Positions 7,298 through 16,347 are shown, counted from the stretch's first letter. The stretch: 64,000 nucleotides of DNA from Lentisphaerae bacterium GWF2_38_69 (GCA_001803205.1 MHBE01000011.1:1-64000), one strand, 5' to 3'. The notes: generated by a model from the sequence alone, not told the origin. Translations and numbers: made by a program.

Positions 7298-9745
7298 ATG
7301 TCAGATGAACTATTTTGGAAACGCAAACTTTTAGCCTATCTCCACGACCCACCGGATAAAGCACTGGATATTTTAAACCATGAAGAAAATGCAAAAACAT
7401 TTCAAAAAGGGGCTGGGTTCACTGAGGAGAGTGAAAGAATTAACCTTCTAAAAGAGGTTAAGAAAGCAGATCATTTTGCTTCATCTGCTGAACGCTTTGT
7501 CTTTCCGAAGGGGAAATGTTCTACACAATTCAATGGGCAAAAAGGTTCGTCTTTTCTACATCCTCTTTCTTCTGCTGAATATCTGACTCCGGAAAACTTT
7601 TCTGTTCAGGCTGGAGAATTACATGGAATACTTCAGAATGCAGTTGGCGGCATAAACACTGAAGATTGGCGCAAAAAGTTTTTTCTTTACTGGAGAAGGT
7701 GGCTTGAGAATTCCAAAACGAATAACAAACAGAACGCCGAACATCTTGCTCTGCTTCCTGCAGATACTAGAATTCCTGATCATTCAATCTGGAATCATAT
7801 TTCGATAACATCAGCCTTAGCAGGATGCATAGAAACTGGAGAAGTAAAACCTGCCATGCTTCTTTTTCAGTTAGGCCCTGTTCAGGATTTCATAGCTCAG
7901 GCTCGTTCCACAAGAGACTTATGGAGCGGAAGCTATCTTCTCTCCTGGCTCATAGCTCATGCGATGAAAGCTGTTACTGACGAAATTGGGCCCGATTCAA
8001 TTATTTTCCCAAGCCTCAGAGGCAATGGTATTTTTGACGCCTTACATAAGGATGAAGTTTATTCAGAACTTTGGAATGATAGGAATGGCAAAGAAATGTC
8101 TACCTGGAAAAGGATGATAGAAGAGAAAGGAGATAAAGAAAAAGAATGGCTTCTTACTCCGACTCTCCCAAACCGTTTTCTTGCGATAGTCTCTGAATCA
8201 AAAGCTGAACAACTTGCGAAGCTTGCAAGTGAAGCGATCCAAGTTGAACTCAAAAATATCGGCAATGCTGTTTGGGAGTGGATAGAGTCAGAAGCTCAAA
8301 AAGCAGAATGCAACGATGTTTCGAATTGGAAGCTTCGCTGGGATTTTCAGATAAAATCGTTCCCTCAAATCTCATGGGCTGTTCAACCCTGGCTTGACCG
8401 TGAAACTTGCCTTCAGGAATTGGCTAATCTTCCTAACCAGGAAATTTACAAGAGATTAAAATATGTGCTTGAATTGGGTGAAAGGGTTTTGCCGTTTGAA
8501 GATCGGGATCAAAGATATTATGAAGATAATGAAAAGACAAAATTCAATAGCTCGGGTATTTTCTGGTCAGCTCATTATGCCCTTGTGGACGCACAACTTG
8601 CCGCTAGAAGGAATACTCGTGATTTCAATTCTTGGGTAACCGATAAAGGAAGCGTCAAAGATTCGCTCTCAGGAAAAGAGGAAATTATAGGAACAGAGGA
8701 ATTCTGGAAACATCTTGTTAAAGAACATCCGAAATTATTTCCCAGTTCTGGACATCGGTACGCTGCAATGAATCTAATTAAAAGACTCTGGTGCAGAAGC
8801 GATAAGGTAGATTATCTTAAAAGAAAACTCGGAATAGAGCCAAATATTCGCTTTGATTCTATTCCTGATGTAGCTGGAGAAAGAGAATATGTAGCTGTTC
8901 TTGCTATGGACGGTGACGAAATGGGCAAGTGGGTTTCAGGTGAGAAGACACCAAAACTTCTCGATCAACTTTCGGAAAAAGCCAAAGTATATCTTAGAGC
9001 CAAAGATAAAAAAGAAGTCCACAGACTTTTGACTCCATCTTATCACTTGCAGTTCAGCGAAGCTCTGGCTAATTTTTCTACATGGATTGCCGGATCAATA
9101 GTTGAGGAGTTTGATGGACAGCTTATCTATTCGGGCGGCGATGATGTGCTTGCAATGCTTCCGGCAGATCAGGCAATTGCCTGCGCTGAAAAATTGCGGA
9201 CTGCTTTCAGAGATGATTTCAATGGCAATAGGGTAACTCCCGGCTCAAAAACTGATGTGTCTATAGGTTTGGCAATTGGACACATACATGCTCCGCTTCA
9301 AATGCTGGTTCGTGAAGCTCAGAAAGCAGAGAAGAGAGCCAAGAATGAGTATAAGAGAAGTGCTCTGGCAATCTCTCTCTACAAGCGTTCAGGCGAGATA
9401 ATACAATGGGGATGCAAATGGGAGTCTGTCGCTATCGAACTTATAAATAAAGTTACTGAATTGTCAAGCGGAGATGAACCTCGGTTATCAGGCCGTTTCC
9501 CCTACGCTTTAGCTCAAATCCTAAAACCTTACAGATTAAAAGGTTCTATTCCTGACATGAAGGAAATTGTCATGAAAGAGTTTGAGCATGTTGTGGAACA
9601 GCAGGGGAGAAACCTGAAAAACGAAAAGGGAGAGTTTTTAGAACTCGGCAGGAAATGGCTTGATCAGACATCAGACAAGCTGGAAGATTTTGCCAATCTG
9701 TTTCTTGTGGAAACCTTTATTAACCGTTTCAAGGGAGAAGCATGA
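7298..9745 (+). CDS. cmr2: Cmr2 (Cas10), type III-B CRISPR large subunit with cyclase motif
   Basis: Large subunit of the type III-B Cmr effector. In this family the Palm domains convert ATP to cyclic oligoadenylate when target RNA is bound. The N-terminus has LLAYLHDPPDKAL (about 11-23), the degenerate HD-type segment usual in Cmr2. LFQLGPVQDFIAQARSTRD (about 188-207) is a strong family signature. The first Palm domain has AVLAMDGDEMGKW and the second has the cyclase motif GGDD at residues 613-616. The length of 815 is normal. An intact GGDD fits the two CARF-domain proteins encoded downstream. It starts the cmr operon and overlaps cmr3 by ATGA. Confidence 0.95.
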   Translation: MSDELFWKRKLLAYLHDPPDKALDILNHEENAKTFQKGAGFTEESERINLLKEVKKADHFASSAERFVFPKGKCSTQFNGQKGSSFLHPLSSAEYLTPENFSVQAGELHGILQNAVGGINTEDWRKKFFLYWRRWLENSKTNNKQNAEHLALLPADTRIPDHSIWNHISITSALAGCIETGEVKPAMLLFQLGPVQDFIAQARSTRDLWSGSYLLSWLIAHAMKAVTDEIGPDSIIFPSLRGNGIFDALHKDEVYSELWNDRNGKEMSTWKRMIEEKGDKEKEWLLTPTLPNRFLAIVSESKAEQLAKLASEAIQVELKNIGNAVWEWIESEAQKAECNDVSNWKLRWDFQIKSFPQISWAVQPWLDRETCLQELANLPNQEIYKRLKYVLELGERVLPFEDRDQRYYEDNEKTKFNSSGIFWSAHYALVDAQLAARRNTRDFNSWVTDKGSVKDSLSGKEEIIGTEEFWKHLVKEHPKLFPSSGHRYAAMNLIKRLWCRSDKVDYLKRKLGIEPNIRFDSIPDVAGEREYVAVLAMDGDEMGKWVSGEKTPKLLDQLSEKAKVYLRAKDKKEVHRLLTPSYHLQFSEALANFSTWIAGSIVEEFDGQLIYSGGDDVLAMLPADQAIACAEKLRTAFRDDFNGNRVTPGSKTDVSIGLAIGHIHAPLQMLVREAQKAEKRAKNEYKRSALAISLYKRSGEIIQWGCKWESVAIELINKVTELSSGDEPRLSGRFPYALAQILKPYRLKGSIPDMKEIVMKEFEHVVEQQGRNLKNEKGEFLELGRKWLDQTSDKLEDFANLFLVETFINRFKGEA

Positions 9746-10956
9746 TGAATAGTTTTAGTTTTCATATCGAACCAAGAGATTTGCTTTTCATGCGCGACGG
9801 GCGCCCGATGGAAGCTTCGGATGCAGGATTAGGAGCAAACTGGCCGAGACCTGACCAAATATATTCTGCATTTATCAATACTTTTCATGCCCAATGGTCT
9901 GATTTTCAGTCATGGGAAGGGCACAGACATAATCAGAATGACAGAGATACAAATAAGGATAGTTCATATCGTTTCGGCTCTTTAAAAACTGCAGGGCCGT
10001 TTCCTGCAAAGGGTAAGGAAATCTATCTCCCTTGCCCTCTTGATCTATCAGCAGATGACAATGGTTGTCTGTATCCGATGAAACTTGTTGAGGCAAAAAA
10101 TACTGATATGCCCAAACCTCTTACTCATGCTTTCTCTTCAGTTAAATTAGGTAAGACAGATCTTCCTCAATGGATATCATCAGCCGATTATCAAAAGTAT
10201 CTCAAAGGCGAATCTTTCAAGTCTAATAACGCAGAACTATATGATGTTGAGAGAAATATAGGAATAGCCATTGATCCTGCCACAGGAACCACAGAAGAAG
10301 GCAAATTGTATCAGGCTGAATATCTCAGATTCAAGCCTGAAACTAAAATGGCTATTTCTGCCTCATGTGAGATAGGCCTTGATAAACTTCTAGATAAAGG
10401 CCGATTTGATATGATCATGGGCGGACAGCAGGGCGTTTGCATGGTCAGCCAGGTTTCTGATCTATCTCTTCCTTCTTCCTGTTCGCAGAACATTCCTCAT
10501 TCCTTGTTCCTCAAATGGACTCTGATCTCTCCTTCTGTCTATCCAAAAATAGGCGAACATCCCGGCGGCTGGCTGCCTAGCTGGATAGATTCATTGACGG
10601 GTCAGGTTCTTTTGCCCAAAGGAAATACAGAAAGGAGGTCTGGAGAAAAAAGAGAGGTATGGCGCAAAAGAGTTGAAATAATGGAAAAATTTATGGCAAA
10701 ATTAGTCGCTGCGAGAATCGGCAAACCTCTTGCTTTTTCGGGCTGGGACTTACAGAGCGGTGCAAAACCAACCTATCTCGCAGCGCCTGCCGGGTCAGCG
10801 TATATCTTCAAATGCAAAGATATTGAGGAAGTAAAGGCTCTATCAGACGCACTTTCCTGGAATGGGGCTACTGGAAACGAAGTTAAAAACCGCCGTTCTA
10901 CGCTATTCGGGGAAAAGGGTTTTGGTCTAGGAATTTGTTCACAAATTAAAATATAA
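9742..10956 (+). CDS. cmr3: Cmr3, type III-B CRISPR subunit
   Basis: Cmr3 is the RAMP protein that sits beside Cmr2 and holds the 5' tag of the crRNA. The N-terminus IEPRDLLFMRDGRPMEA is characteristic of the family, and the RAMP glycine-rich loop appears near the C-terminus (LFGEKGFGLGICSQIKI). It has 404 residues. Its ATG overlaps the cmr2 stop (ATGA). Around residues 240-258 the coding sequence contains a copy of the TTCCTG...CATTCC hairpin element (10470-10512) that otherwise lies mostly between genes of this locus. There it encodes a Ser/Pro-rich segment (LSLPSSCSQNIPHSLFL). Confidence 0.9.
   Translation: MMNSFSFHIEPRDLLFMRDGRPMEASDAGLGANWPRPDQIYSAFINTFHAQWSDFQSWEGHRHNQNDRDTNKDSSYRFGSLKTAGPFPAKGKEIYLPCPLDLSADDNGCLYPMKLVEAKNTDMPKPLTHAFSSVKLGKTDLPQWISSADYQKYLKGESFKSNNAELYDVERNIGIAIDPATGTTEEGKLYQAEYLRFKPETKMAISASCEIGLDKLLDKGRFDMIMGGQQGVCMVSQVSDLSLPSSCSQNIPHSLFLKWTLISPSVYPKIGEHPGGWLPSWIDSLTGQVLLPKGNTERRSGEKREVWRKRVEIMEKFMAKLVAARIGKPLAFSGWDLQSGAKPTYLAAPAGSAYIFKCKDIEEVKALSDALSWNGATGNEVKNRRSTLFGEKGFGLGICSQIKI
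10470..10512 (+). repeat. TTCCTG...CATTCC hairpin element, copy a (inside cmr3)
   Basis: The core is TGTTC-GCA-GAACA (10480-10492), a perfect 5-bp stem with a 3-base loop, flanked by TTCC on both sides and followed by a second TTCC-rich stretch (attccttgttcc). The same arrangement occurs near 12258, 13785, 15288, 18039, 18140 and 18589. This copy is in frame within a conserved gene. Confidence 0.6.
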
Positions 10957-10972
10957 AAGGGAGAAAAGAATA

Positions 10973-11773
10973 ATGGAAAAGAAAATTATGGCAATCTTTA
11001 CAAGGACACCGCTTCATGTGGGCGCAGGTAATTCAGTCGGGGCAATAGATTCTCCGATTATGCGCGAAAGACATACAAGAATTCCAATAATTCCCGGTTC
11101 ATCTCTTAAAGGCGTGCTCAAGGATTTGTTCAATGACAGAAAAGAAGAGCAGAATATTCTTTTCGGGAAAGGCGACTCTGCCGGCAAACTGCACATCGGC
11201 GAAGCCAGAGTTCTGGCCTTTCCTGTCCGCTCTGCCAAAGGTTCCTTCGCTTGGATTACTTCGCCAATTGCTTTAGCAAGATATGAAAGGGATTCAGGGA
11301 TAAAAATGGATATAGATAAACTTGATGGACTCGAAGATAGCCAGTGCTTTGGTGCTCAGGATGTTATTTTGGGTAAGGATGTTGTTCTTGAAGAGTATAA
11401 ATTTGAATCTCAAGGTTTGTCCGAGGATATAGCATCAAAGTTGGAAAAAACCTTCGATGACAAAATCTGGAAAACAGTTGCTACAAGACTGGTCATAGTC
11501 AACGACGAAATATTTTCATACTTCTGCGAAAACGCCTGCGAGGTAGTTACTAGAATATGCATTGATGATGAGACAGGAGTTACTAAATCTGGCGCTCTTT
11601 TCAATCAGGAACAGGTTCCGTCAGAGACCATGTTCTATGCAGTCATCGGAGAACAGAAAGACGGATATATCGAAACTCTTAAAAAATCTCTTTCTCCAGT
11701 CCTTCAGATTGGCGGCGATGAAACCATCGGCCTTGGTTTCTGCTCAGTAGTTTTGTATGAGGTGACTAAATGA
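10973..11773 (+). CDS. cmr4: Cmr4, type III-B backbone subunit and target-RNA nuclease
   Basis: Backbone RAMP protein, several copies of which line the crRNA and cut bound target RNA at 6-nt intervals. The N-terminus shows TPLHVGAGNSVGAIDSPIMR, in which D26 matches the known catalytic aspartate of Cmr4. HTRIPIIPGSSLKGVLKD is the family's thumb-side motif, and the glycine-rich loop near the C-terminus reads LQIGGDETIGLGFC. The length of 266 is somewhat short but complete. The stop overlaps the cmr5 start (ATGA). It lies 16 bases after cmr3, with GGGAGA before its ATG. Confidence 0.94.
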   Translation: MEKKIMAIFTRTPLHVGAGNSVGAIDSPIMRERHTRIPIIPGSSLKGVLKDLFNDRKEEQNILFGKGDSAGKLHIGEARVLAFPVRSAKGSFAWITSPIALARYERDSGIKMDIDKLDGLEDSQCFGAQDVILGKDVVLEEYKFESQGLSEDIASKLEKTFDDKIWKTVATRLVIVNDEIFSYFCENACEVVTRICIDDETGVTKSGALFNQEQVPSETMFYAVIGEQKDGYIETLKKSLSPVLQIGGDETIGLGFCSVVLYEVTK

Positions 11774-12111
11774 AAAACCTCGAACAAATAAGAGCTAAAA
11801 ATGCACTGGAAGCCGCTCCCAATATAAAAGGGGGAGAAAAGGATGGAGAAGTAGTTAAAAAAATTCCTCCAATGATAAGAGATAGCGGGATATTAGCGGC
11901 TGCAGCTTTTGCTAAAGAAAAAGGGAAAGGGTATCAATCCGTCATTGATGCCATTGTTTGTCATCTTAAATGTGATGGCATAGGAATTATGCCTCGCAAT
12001 GAAACTGATTTTATTAAATGGTTAGCGGAAAAAGTCGATTCAGCTAAACTCAGGGCTGTTACTGAAGAAACCATGGCATATCTGAACTACTTACGCCGGT
12101 TTGTGAGGTAA
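11770..12111 (+). CDS. cmr5: Cmr5, type III-B small subunit
   Basis: Small all-helical subunit (113 residues) that packs against the Cmr4 filament and helps hold target RNA. The start MKNLEQIRAKNALEAA and the later IMPRNETDFIKWLAEK fit Cmr5, as does its position between cmr4 and cmr6. The AAAFAKEKGKGYQSVIDAI helix is typical. No catalytic motif is expected. It overlaps cmr4 by ATGA and lies two bases before cmr6. Confidence 0.88.
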   Translation: MKNLEQIRAKNALEAAPNIKGGEKDGEVVKKIPPMIRDSGILAAAAFAKEKGKGYQSVIDAIVCHLKCDGIGIMPRNETDFIKWLAEKVDSAKLRAVTEETMAYLNYLRRFVR

Positions 12112-12113
12112 TT

Positions 12114-12821
12114 ATGCCTATCCAAACCATAAAAGAAGTAAAAGCTGTTTTAAAGGAGAGCGAACTGAGTTTTTCTCTGCGAATGTCGAAATTTGCCAAA
12201 GTCGGTGAAAAAGATGCTGTTTCCTTTATTTACGAAGCAAAGAAAGTTCATTTTTCCTGCTTCAGCATTCCTTCTTCCTCCAGCTTCGAAATGAAACTCG
12301 GCGGAAGACTTATAGTCAACCACGCTGGCGGCGTCCTCGAAAATTCCGGCCTCTGTATCCACCGCTTTTTCAACTACCCGATGATTCCGGGAAGCGCCCT
12401 CAAAGGCATCGCCGGTCATGCCGCCTGGCTGAAACATCAGGAATGTTCTGACGAACAGGAACAAAGGAAACTCAAGGAACAGATAATCAAAATCTTTGGA
12501 AGTTTCGGAAATGAAACAAAGAGCGAAAACGCTGGAACAATTGCTTTCCTGGCAGCTGTGCCAGCTAAGGACGACTGGAAACTCGTCACAGATGTCCTGA
12601 CTCCGCATGGAGGCAATGACTACACAAACCCCGTCCCGAGTTTCTTTGTTGCCGTAGAAAAAGGAGCTACTTTTAAATTCACACTAAAAAAGACTTCCAG
12701 AGCTGAAGCAGACGATTTGGAACTTGCAGAAAACTGGCTTAAACGAGGCCTGACTGAAAACGGCGCTGGAGCTAAAACCGCCGCCGGCTACGGCTGGTTC
12801 AAGGAGGTCACAAATGGATAG
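12114..12821 (+). CDS. cmr6: Cmr6, type III-B RAMP subunit
   Basis: RAMP protein that caps the 3' end of the crRNA with Cmr1. Family features are RLIVNHAGGVLENSGLCIHR, then PMIPGSALKGIAGHAAW, FGSFGNETKSENAGTIAFL, DVLTPHGGNDYTNPVP and the C-terminal glycine-rich GAGAKTAAGYGWF. It has 235 residues. Bases 12256-12280 carry a weaker copy of the locus hairpin element (TGCT-TC-AGCA flanked by TTCC). It overlaps cmr1 by 8 bases. Confidence 0.92.
   Translation: MPIQTIKEVKAVLKESELSFSLRMSKFAKVGEKDAVSFIYEAKKVHFSCFSIPSSSSFEMKLGGRLIVNHAGGVLENSGLCIHRFFNYPMIPGSALKGIAGHAAWLKHQECSDEQEQRKLKEQIIKIFGSFGNETKSENAGTIAFLAAVPAKDDWKLVTDVLTPHGGNDYTNPVPSFFVAVEKGATFKFTLKKTSRAEADDLELAENWLKRGLTENGAGAKTAAGYGWFKEVTNG
12256..12280 (+). 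repeat. TTCCTG...CATTCC hairpin element, copy b (inside cmr6)
   Basis: The core TGCT-TC-AGCA (12258-12267) has TTCC on the left and TTCC on the right, followed by another TTCC. It shares the frame TTCCTG...CATTCCTTCTTC with copy f at 18140 and differs in the loop. It is weaker than the other copies and could be chance within coding sequence. Confidence 0.35.
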
Positions 12822-13773
12822 AGCAAAAGTTAAGTTCACATTCGTAACTCCCTGCATTACTTCCGGAGCTGATCAAAGAAAAGCAGAACTGCGAATTCCA
12901 TCTATCAGAGGGCAATTAAGATGGTGGATGAGAACTTTGGGTTATGAAGAATCAGTTCATAGTATTTTGGGAGGTATCGATTCTACAGGGAATGCTATTT
13001 CAAGCAGTTTTATTATTAGAGATTGCACTGAAAATAAAATAAAGACGGATGTACTAGAAAGAGATAGAAGCGACTATTTCTTATGGCCAATAAGGAATAA
13101 AGGATACATCTATGAGGATGAAGAAATACATATTGAAATCATCTATAGATATCGAAAAGATGCAAGTGACTTTCCAGATGAAGTTTTAAAGATATTCCTT
13201 CTTTTGGGTTCACTTGGCACAAGAAGCCGTAGGGCTTATGGGAGTATCTATCCAACTTCAGTTGAAATTGATGGAATCTCTTGGGATATACCAAAGGATA
13301 TTGCATCCTTCAAAAAGGAAATTTACGAGATTTTAAAAGGGCTAAACTGCAAAGTCTTATTGCTTTCACAATCTCAACAGAGATGGCAGGATGCTGTTGG
13401 TGTGTGTGCTTCTTTTCTCAAAGAATTCAGATGCGGGAGTACGAGGTATGGTCAGACTCCCAGTAAGTGGGGCAAATATGACCATGACTTAGCCTTTAAA
13501 GGTGATACTATTTATCGCGCTTCAATAGGAATGCCCCTTAAAACGAAATATTACGAAGCAAAAATAAATGACTTTGACAGGCTTGCAAGTCCAGTTCATT
13601 TTAAGGTTATTAAGCTTGGAAATGGCTTTTATCCAATATCAATCATTTTTCCTGACCATGCGCTTAAAGAAGGTTTAAATGTAAGAGTAGGACTAAAAAA
13701 TGTAAAGCTTTCACATGACTTGTTATATGCAATGATGGATGCTGATAATGTTGAAGTCTTATTTGATTCCTGA
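12814..13773 (+). CDS. cmr1: Cmr1, type III-B RAMP subunit
   Basis: Cmr1 family RAMP at the 3' crRNA end of the complex. Recognised by FVTPCITSGADQRKAELRIPSIRGQLRWWMR-type sequence at the N-terminus, of which IRGQLRWWMRTLG is the hallmark, by the LLGSLGTRSRRAYGS glycine/arginine loop, and by ASPVHFKVIKLGNGFYPISI near the C-terminus. It has 319 residues and is the last gene of the six-gene cmr operon. Its final codons and stop run into hairpin element copy c. The gene looks AT-richer than cmr6. Confidence 0.92.
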   Translation: MDRAKVKFTFVTPCITSGADQRKAELRIPSIRGQLRWWMRTLGYEESVHSILGGIDSTGNAISSSFIIRDCTENKIKTDVLERDRSDYFLWPIRNKGYIYEDEEIHIEIIYRYRKDASDFPDEVLKIFLLLGSLGTRSRRAYGSIYPTSVEIDGISWDIPKDIASFKKEIYEILKGLNCKVLLLSQSQQRWQDAVGVCASFLKEFRCGSTRYGQTPSKWGKYDHDLAFKGDTIYRASIGMPLKTKYYEAKINDFDRLASPVHFKVIKLGNGFYPISIIFPDHALKEGLNVRVGLKNVKLSHDLLYAMMDADNVEVLFDS

Positions 13774-13802
13774 TTCCTTGTTCCTGTTTGAAAAACATTC
13801 CT
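13768..13802 (+). repeat. TTCCTG...CATTCC hairpin element, copy c (after cmr1)
   Basis: The core TGTTT-GAA-AAACA (13785-13797) is a perfect 5-bp stem, with TTCC before and TTCCT after. It is nearly identical to copy d at 15271. The element starts inside the cmr1 stop codon region (gattcctgattcc) and separates the cmr operon from the next gene. Confidence 0.7.
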
Positions 13803-13822
13803 GAATTTAAAAAGAGGTAAAG

Positions 13823-14305
13823 ATGGCTAGAAAATTTGAAGAAATCCCTGTCTGGCAGAAGGCCAGAGAATTGTGCAGGCGTATATATTCTGTTACAAAA
13901 CAAAAACCATTCTGTTACGATAGAGGTCTGGTTGACCAGATCACGAGGGCAGCTGTTTCGGTTTTGTCCAATATTGCCGAAGGTGTAGAGCGAGGCTCTA
14001 CTGCGGAGCTGCTTCAGTTTCTTTTCATTGCAAAAGGCAGTGCAGGTGAAGTAAGAGCTCAGCTCTATGTGGCTGAAGATCAGAATTACATCACCAATAA
14101 AGAATCGGAGGAACTCAGGAATGCTGCGCAGGAAATAAGTTATCAGCTCTCGAATTGGATAAAGTCTCTTCAGACTCCTGATGCTCCAGTCGGCCCCAGA
14201 TATAATAAAGAAAAATCAAAATCTGATAAAATATACGAGGAAAACCACCATTTCTGGGAAGAGAAGGCCAGAAAAGACTACGAAGAAAGAATAAAAGAGA
14301 AATAA
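13823..14305 (+). CDS. Four-helix-bundle protein (TIGR02436, S23/Avd-like)
   Basis: 160 residues. The first 120 match the widespread four-helix-bundle family first named for an rRNA intervening-sequence protein (TIGR02436). Signatures are KFEEIPVWQKARELC at the start, QITRAAVSVLSNIAEGVERGS in the middle and KGSAGEVRAQLYVAEDQNYI near residue 75. The same fold is used by Avd of diversity-generating retroelements, but no reverse transcriptase or template repeat is seen here. The last 35 residues form a strongly charged tail (KEKSKSDK, EEKARKDYEERIKEK), probably helical. It lies between cmr1 and the CARF nuclease with a good AAAGAGG site. A role in CRISPR immunity is not established. Confidence 0.85.
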   Translation: MARKFEEIPVWQKARELCRRIYSVTKQKPFCYDRGLVDQITRAAVSVLSNIAEGVERGSTAELLQFLFIAKGSAGEVRAQLYVAEDQNYITNKESEELRNAAQEISYQLSNWIKSLQTPDAPVGPRYNKEKSKSDKIYEENHHFWEEKARKDYEERIKEK

Positions 14306-14307
14306 CT

Positions 14308-15275
14308 ATGATGATGATATCTATAGCAAGCAAGCAAGTTTGGCCTCAGATATTAAGCGTCCTACACTTTAAACCCAAAAAGCTTATTCTTCTGCATTCA
14401 AAAGATGATCAGGAGTCAAAATCGCCAGCTTATCGCTTGAAGGCATTCTTTGAAAAACAGAAACTGCTCGAAACCGTTTCTCCCAGAGAAATCTCACACA
14501 GGAAGTTTGAGGATTTAAGCAATATGAAGCTGGAGCCTGACTGCATACTGAACCTTACTGGCGGCAATAAACTTATGTCCTTTTCCATCTATGAGTTAGG
14601 AAGACAAAAAACTCTAAAATGTTCTATCTGGAAAGGAACAATGAAATCGTATGGCTAAATCCGTCTTCCGCATCTCAAAAGATAGACGGCTCAATTATTG
14701 ACGCTTTTGACCCTGCCGACCTTGTCGAATGCCAGCTTTCTGCCTCGTGGCTTGAGCGCAAGGGAGAACTTATAGCACTTGTTAACGGGCAGCTGAAAAT
14801 TTCAGACAAGCTTCCTCCGGAAGAGAAGAAAAAAGGTGACGATCTAGAATATGAGACAGCTAAAGAAGTTCTTAAGCTCGGAATAAAGCAAATCAGGAGA
14901 AGCCTGAGGTTGAAGCCAAAAGTTTATGGGAATCAGATTAAACCTCATAATGAAATTGACTTGCTTTTTATCTGGAAAGGAAAACTATGGATAATTGACT
15001 GTAAGGACAGGGTGTCTCCTCATAAACTTATGGAAAATCTGAGGGGAGATAAAAAAACGCTTGACAATGTATTGGGACAAATCAAACAGAATCGTACTCA
15101 TTATATAAAAGATGATTTGGTGGCCATTGCCGAGACAGGAGGTATTATGGGTAAAGCTGTATGTGTCTGGAAAGAAGACATGCCCCCTGAACTTTTATCG
15201 TATGCAAATCATCTTGGTGTCGAGTTTGTCAGGAAAGATATGCTTAAAGAAGGTCTTGAACGAATCCTTTCCTGA
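14308..15275 (+). pseudogene. Card1/Can2-like CARF nuclease (DUF1887), broken by a -1 frameshift
   Basis: Two overlapping frames (14308-14658 and 14619-15275) together encode one protein of about 320 residues. The first holds a CARF domain with LNLTGGNKLMS (residues 84-88 TGGNK), the ring-nucleotide sensing loop. The second holds a PD-(D/E)XK nuclease domain with NEIDLLF (E112, D114 of that piece), then IIDCKDR (D127, K129), the spacing seen in Card1/Can2. These are cyclic-oligoadenylate-activated nucleases of type III CRISPR systems. The joined reading runs through LKMFYLERNNEIVWLNP if one A is added to the A4 run at 14616-14619. An A6 run lies at 14606-14611. The break could be real, an assembly error or slippage. 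Confidence 0.8.
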
Positions 15276-15306
15276 TTCCTATGTTCCTGTTTGAAAAACA
15301 TTCCTA
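15268..15306 (+). repeat. TTCCTG...CATTCC hairpin element, copy d (before cas1)
   Basis: The core TGTTT-GAA-AAACA (15288-15300) is identical to copy c, with the same flanks (cctgattcct before, TTCCTAA after). It overlaps the stop of the CARF nuclease and precedes cas1, so it again marks a module boundary. Confidence 0.7.
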
Positions 15307-15318
15307 ACTGGAGTTATT

Positions 15319-16347
15319 ATGCCAAGTTTAATTATCACGGGAGAAACAGTTTCTGTCAGGCTCGAATCAGAACATCTGGAACTGGTCAAAAGAGATCCTG
15401 ACGACCAGAGAGGAGAGAGGATGATTCGCATGAGAGTTCCTCTCTTTGATGTGGACAGATGCGTTATTATAGGGCGTCCTGCCATGAGCATCCCTGTCCT
15501 CCAGCAGCTAATGAAAAGAGGCATTCCGACTTTTTTTCTGAGTTCCAGGTATCGTTGGTACGGGGCTTTGCACCCGGATAAAAATATGAATGCCGAACGC
15601 CGCATCCGACAATACCAATTGGCCAATGATCACGAACTTGCCTTGAAAATATCCAAAAAACTTGTTTATGCAAAGCTTCGCAACTGCCGGAGAGTCCTTC
15701 AGCGCCTCTCTGCCAACCGGAGCGAGTCTGAAAATCCTGCTCAGGTCAAATTTGCAGCCCAGATAAAAAACTACGGCCGGATGGCGCTGATTGGAAAATC
15801 ACTCGAAGAAATAAGAGGTTATGAAGGCATGGGGACAGCTATCTACTTCAGCCGCCTCTCGGATTTCTTTCCGCCAAATGTGCCCTTCAAGGGAAGAAAC
15901 CGACAGCCTCCCAGAGACGCGGCAAATGCGATTCTATCATGGACATACACTATAGTTCTTGGTGAACTTGAATCTGTCATCAGAAGTCATGGCCTTGATC
16001 CATGCATAGGTTTCCTGCATAGCGTTTCAAATGGTTCTCCATCTTTGGCTCTTGATCTGCTTGAACCTTTAAGACCTGCTCTCTGCGATATGCTGGTGAT
16101 GCATCTTCTGAATCATAAGGTGCTGACTGATGATGATTTTGAATTTAATGCCGAGGACGGTGGAACCTATCTTGCCAAAGATTCAATGAAAGAGTTCTTT
16201 ATGTCCTATGAAATCTATATGACTAGGAAGTTCACTCTCCGCAGAGGCGAGGATCATATAGATTACAGAAAGATTATAGATTCTCTTGTAATTGGAATCC
16301 TAAAAGCAATGGAAGGGAAGGAATTTCAGTTTTTTATCATGCAGTGA
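15319..16347 (+). CDS. cas1: Cas1, CRISPR integrase
   Basis: Metal-dependent integrase that inserts new spacers with Cas2. It has 342 residues with an N-terminal beta-sandwich and a helical catalytic domain. The three metal ligands of the family are recognised as E169 (GYEGMGTAIYF), H234 (IGFLHS) and D246 (SLALDLLEPLRP). It is a stand-alone Cas1 with no fused reverse transcriptase. The gene follows hairpin element d and precedes cas2 by 6 bases. No cas6 gene is found near it. Confidence 0.95.
   Translation: MPSLIITGETVSVRLESEHLELVKRDPDDQRGERMIRMRVPLFDVDRCVIIGRPAMSIPVLQQLMKRGIPTFFLSSRYRWYGALHPDKNMNAERRIRQYQLANDHELALKISKKLVYAKLRNCRRVLQRLSANRSESENPAQVKFAAQIKNYGRMALIGKSLEEIRGYEGMGTAIYFSRLSDFFPPNVPFKGRNRQPPRDAANAILSWTYTIVLGELESVIRSHGLDPCIGFLHSVSNGSPSLALDLLEPLRPALCDMLVMHLLNHKVLTDDDFEFNAEDGGTYLAKDSMKEFFMSYEIYMTRKFTLRRGEDHIDYRKIIDSLVIGILKAMEGKEFQFFIMQ

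Noticed and set aside
13823-14305. Diversity-generating retroelement suggested by an Avd-like protein
   Set aside because: No reverse transcriptase gene and no template/variable repeat pair were found nearby, and the TIGR02436 family is widespread without such elements.
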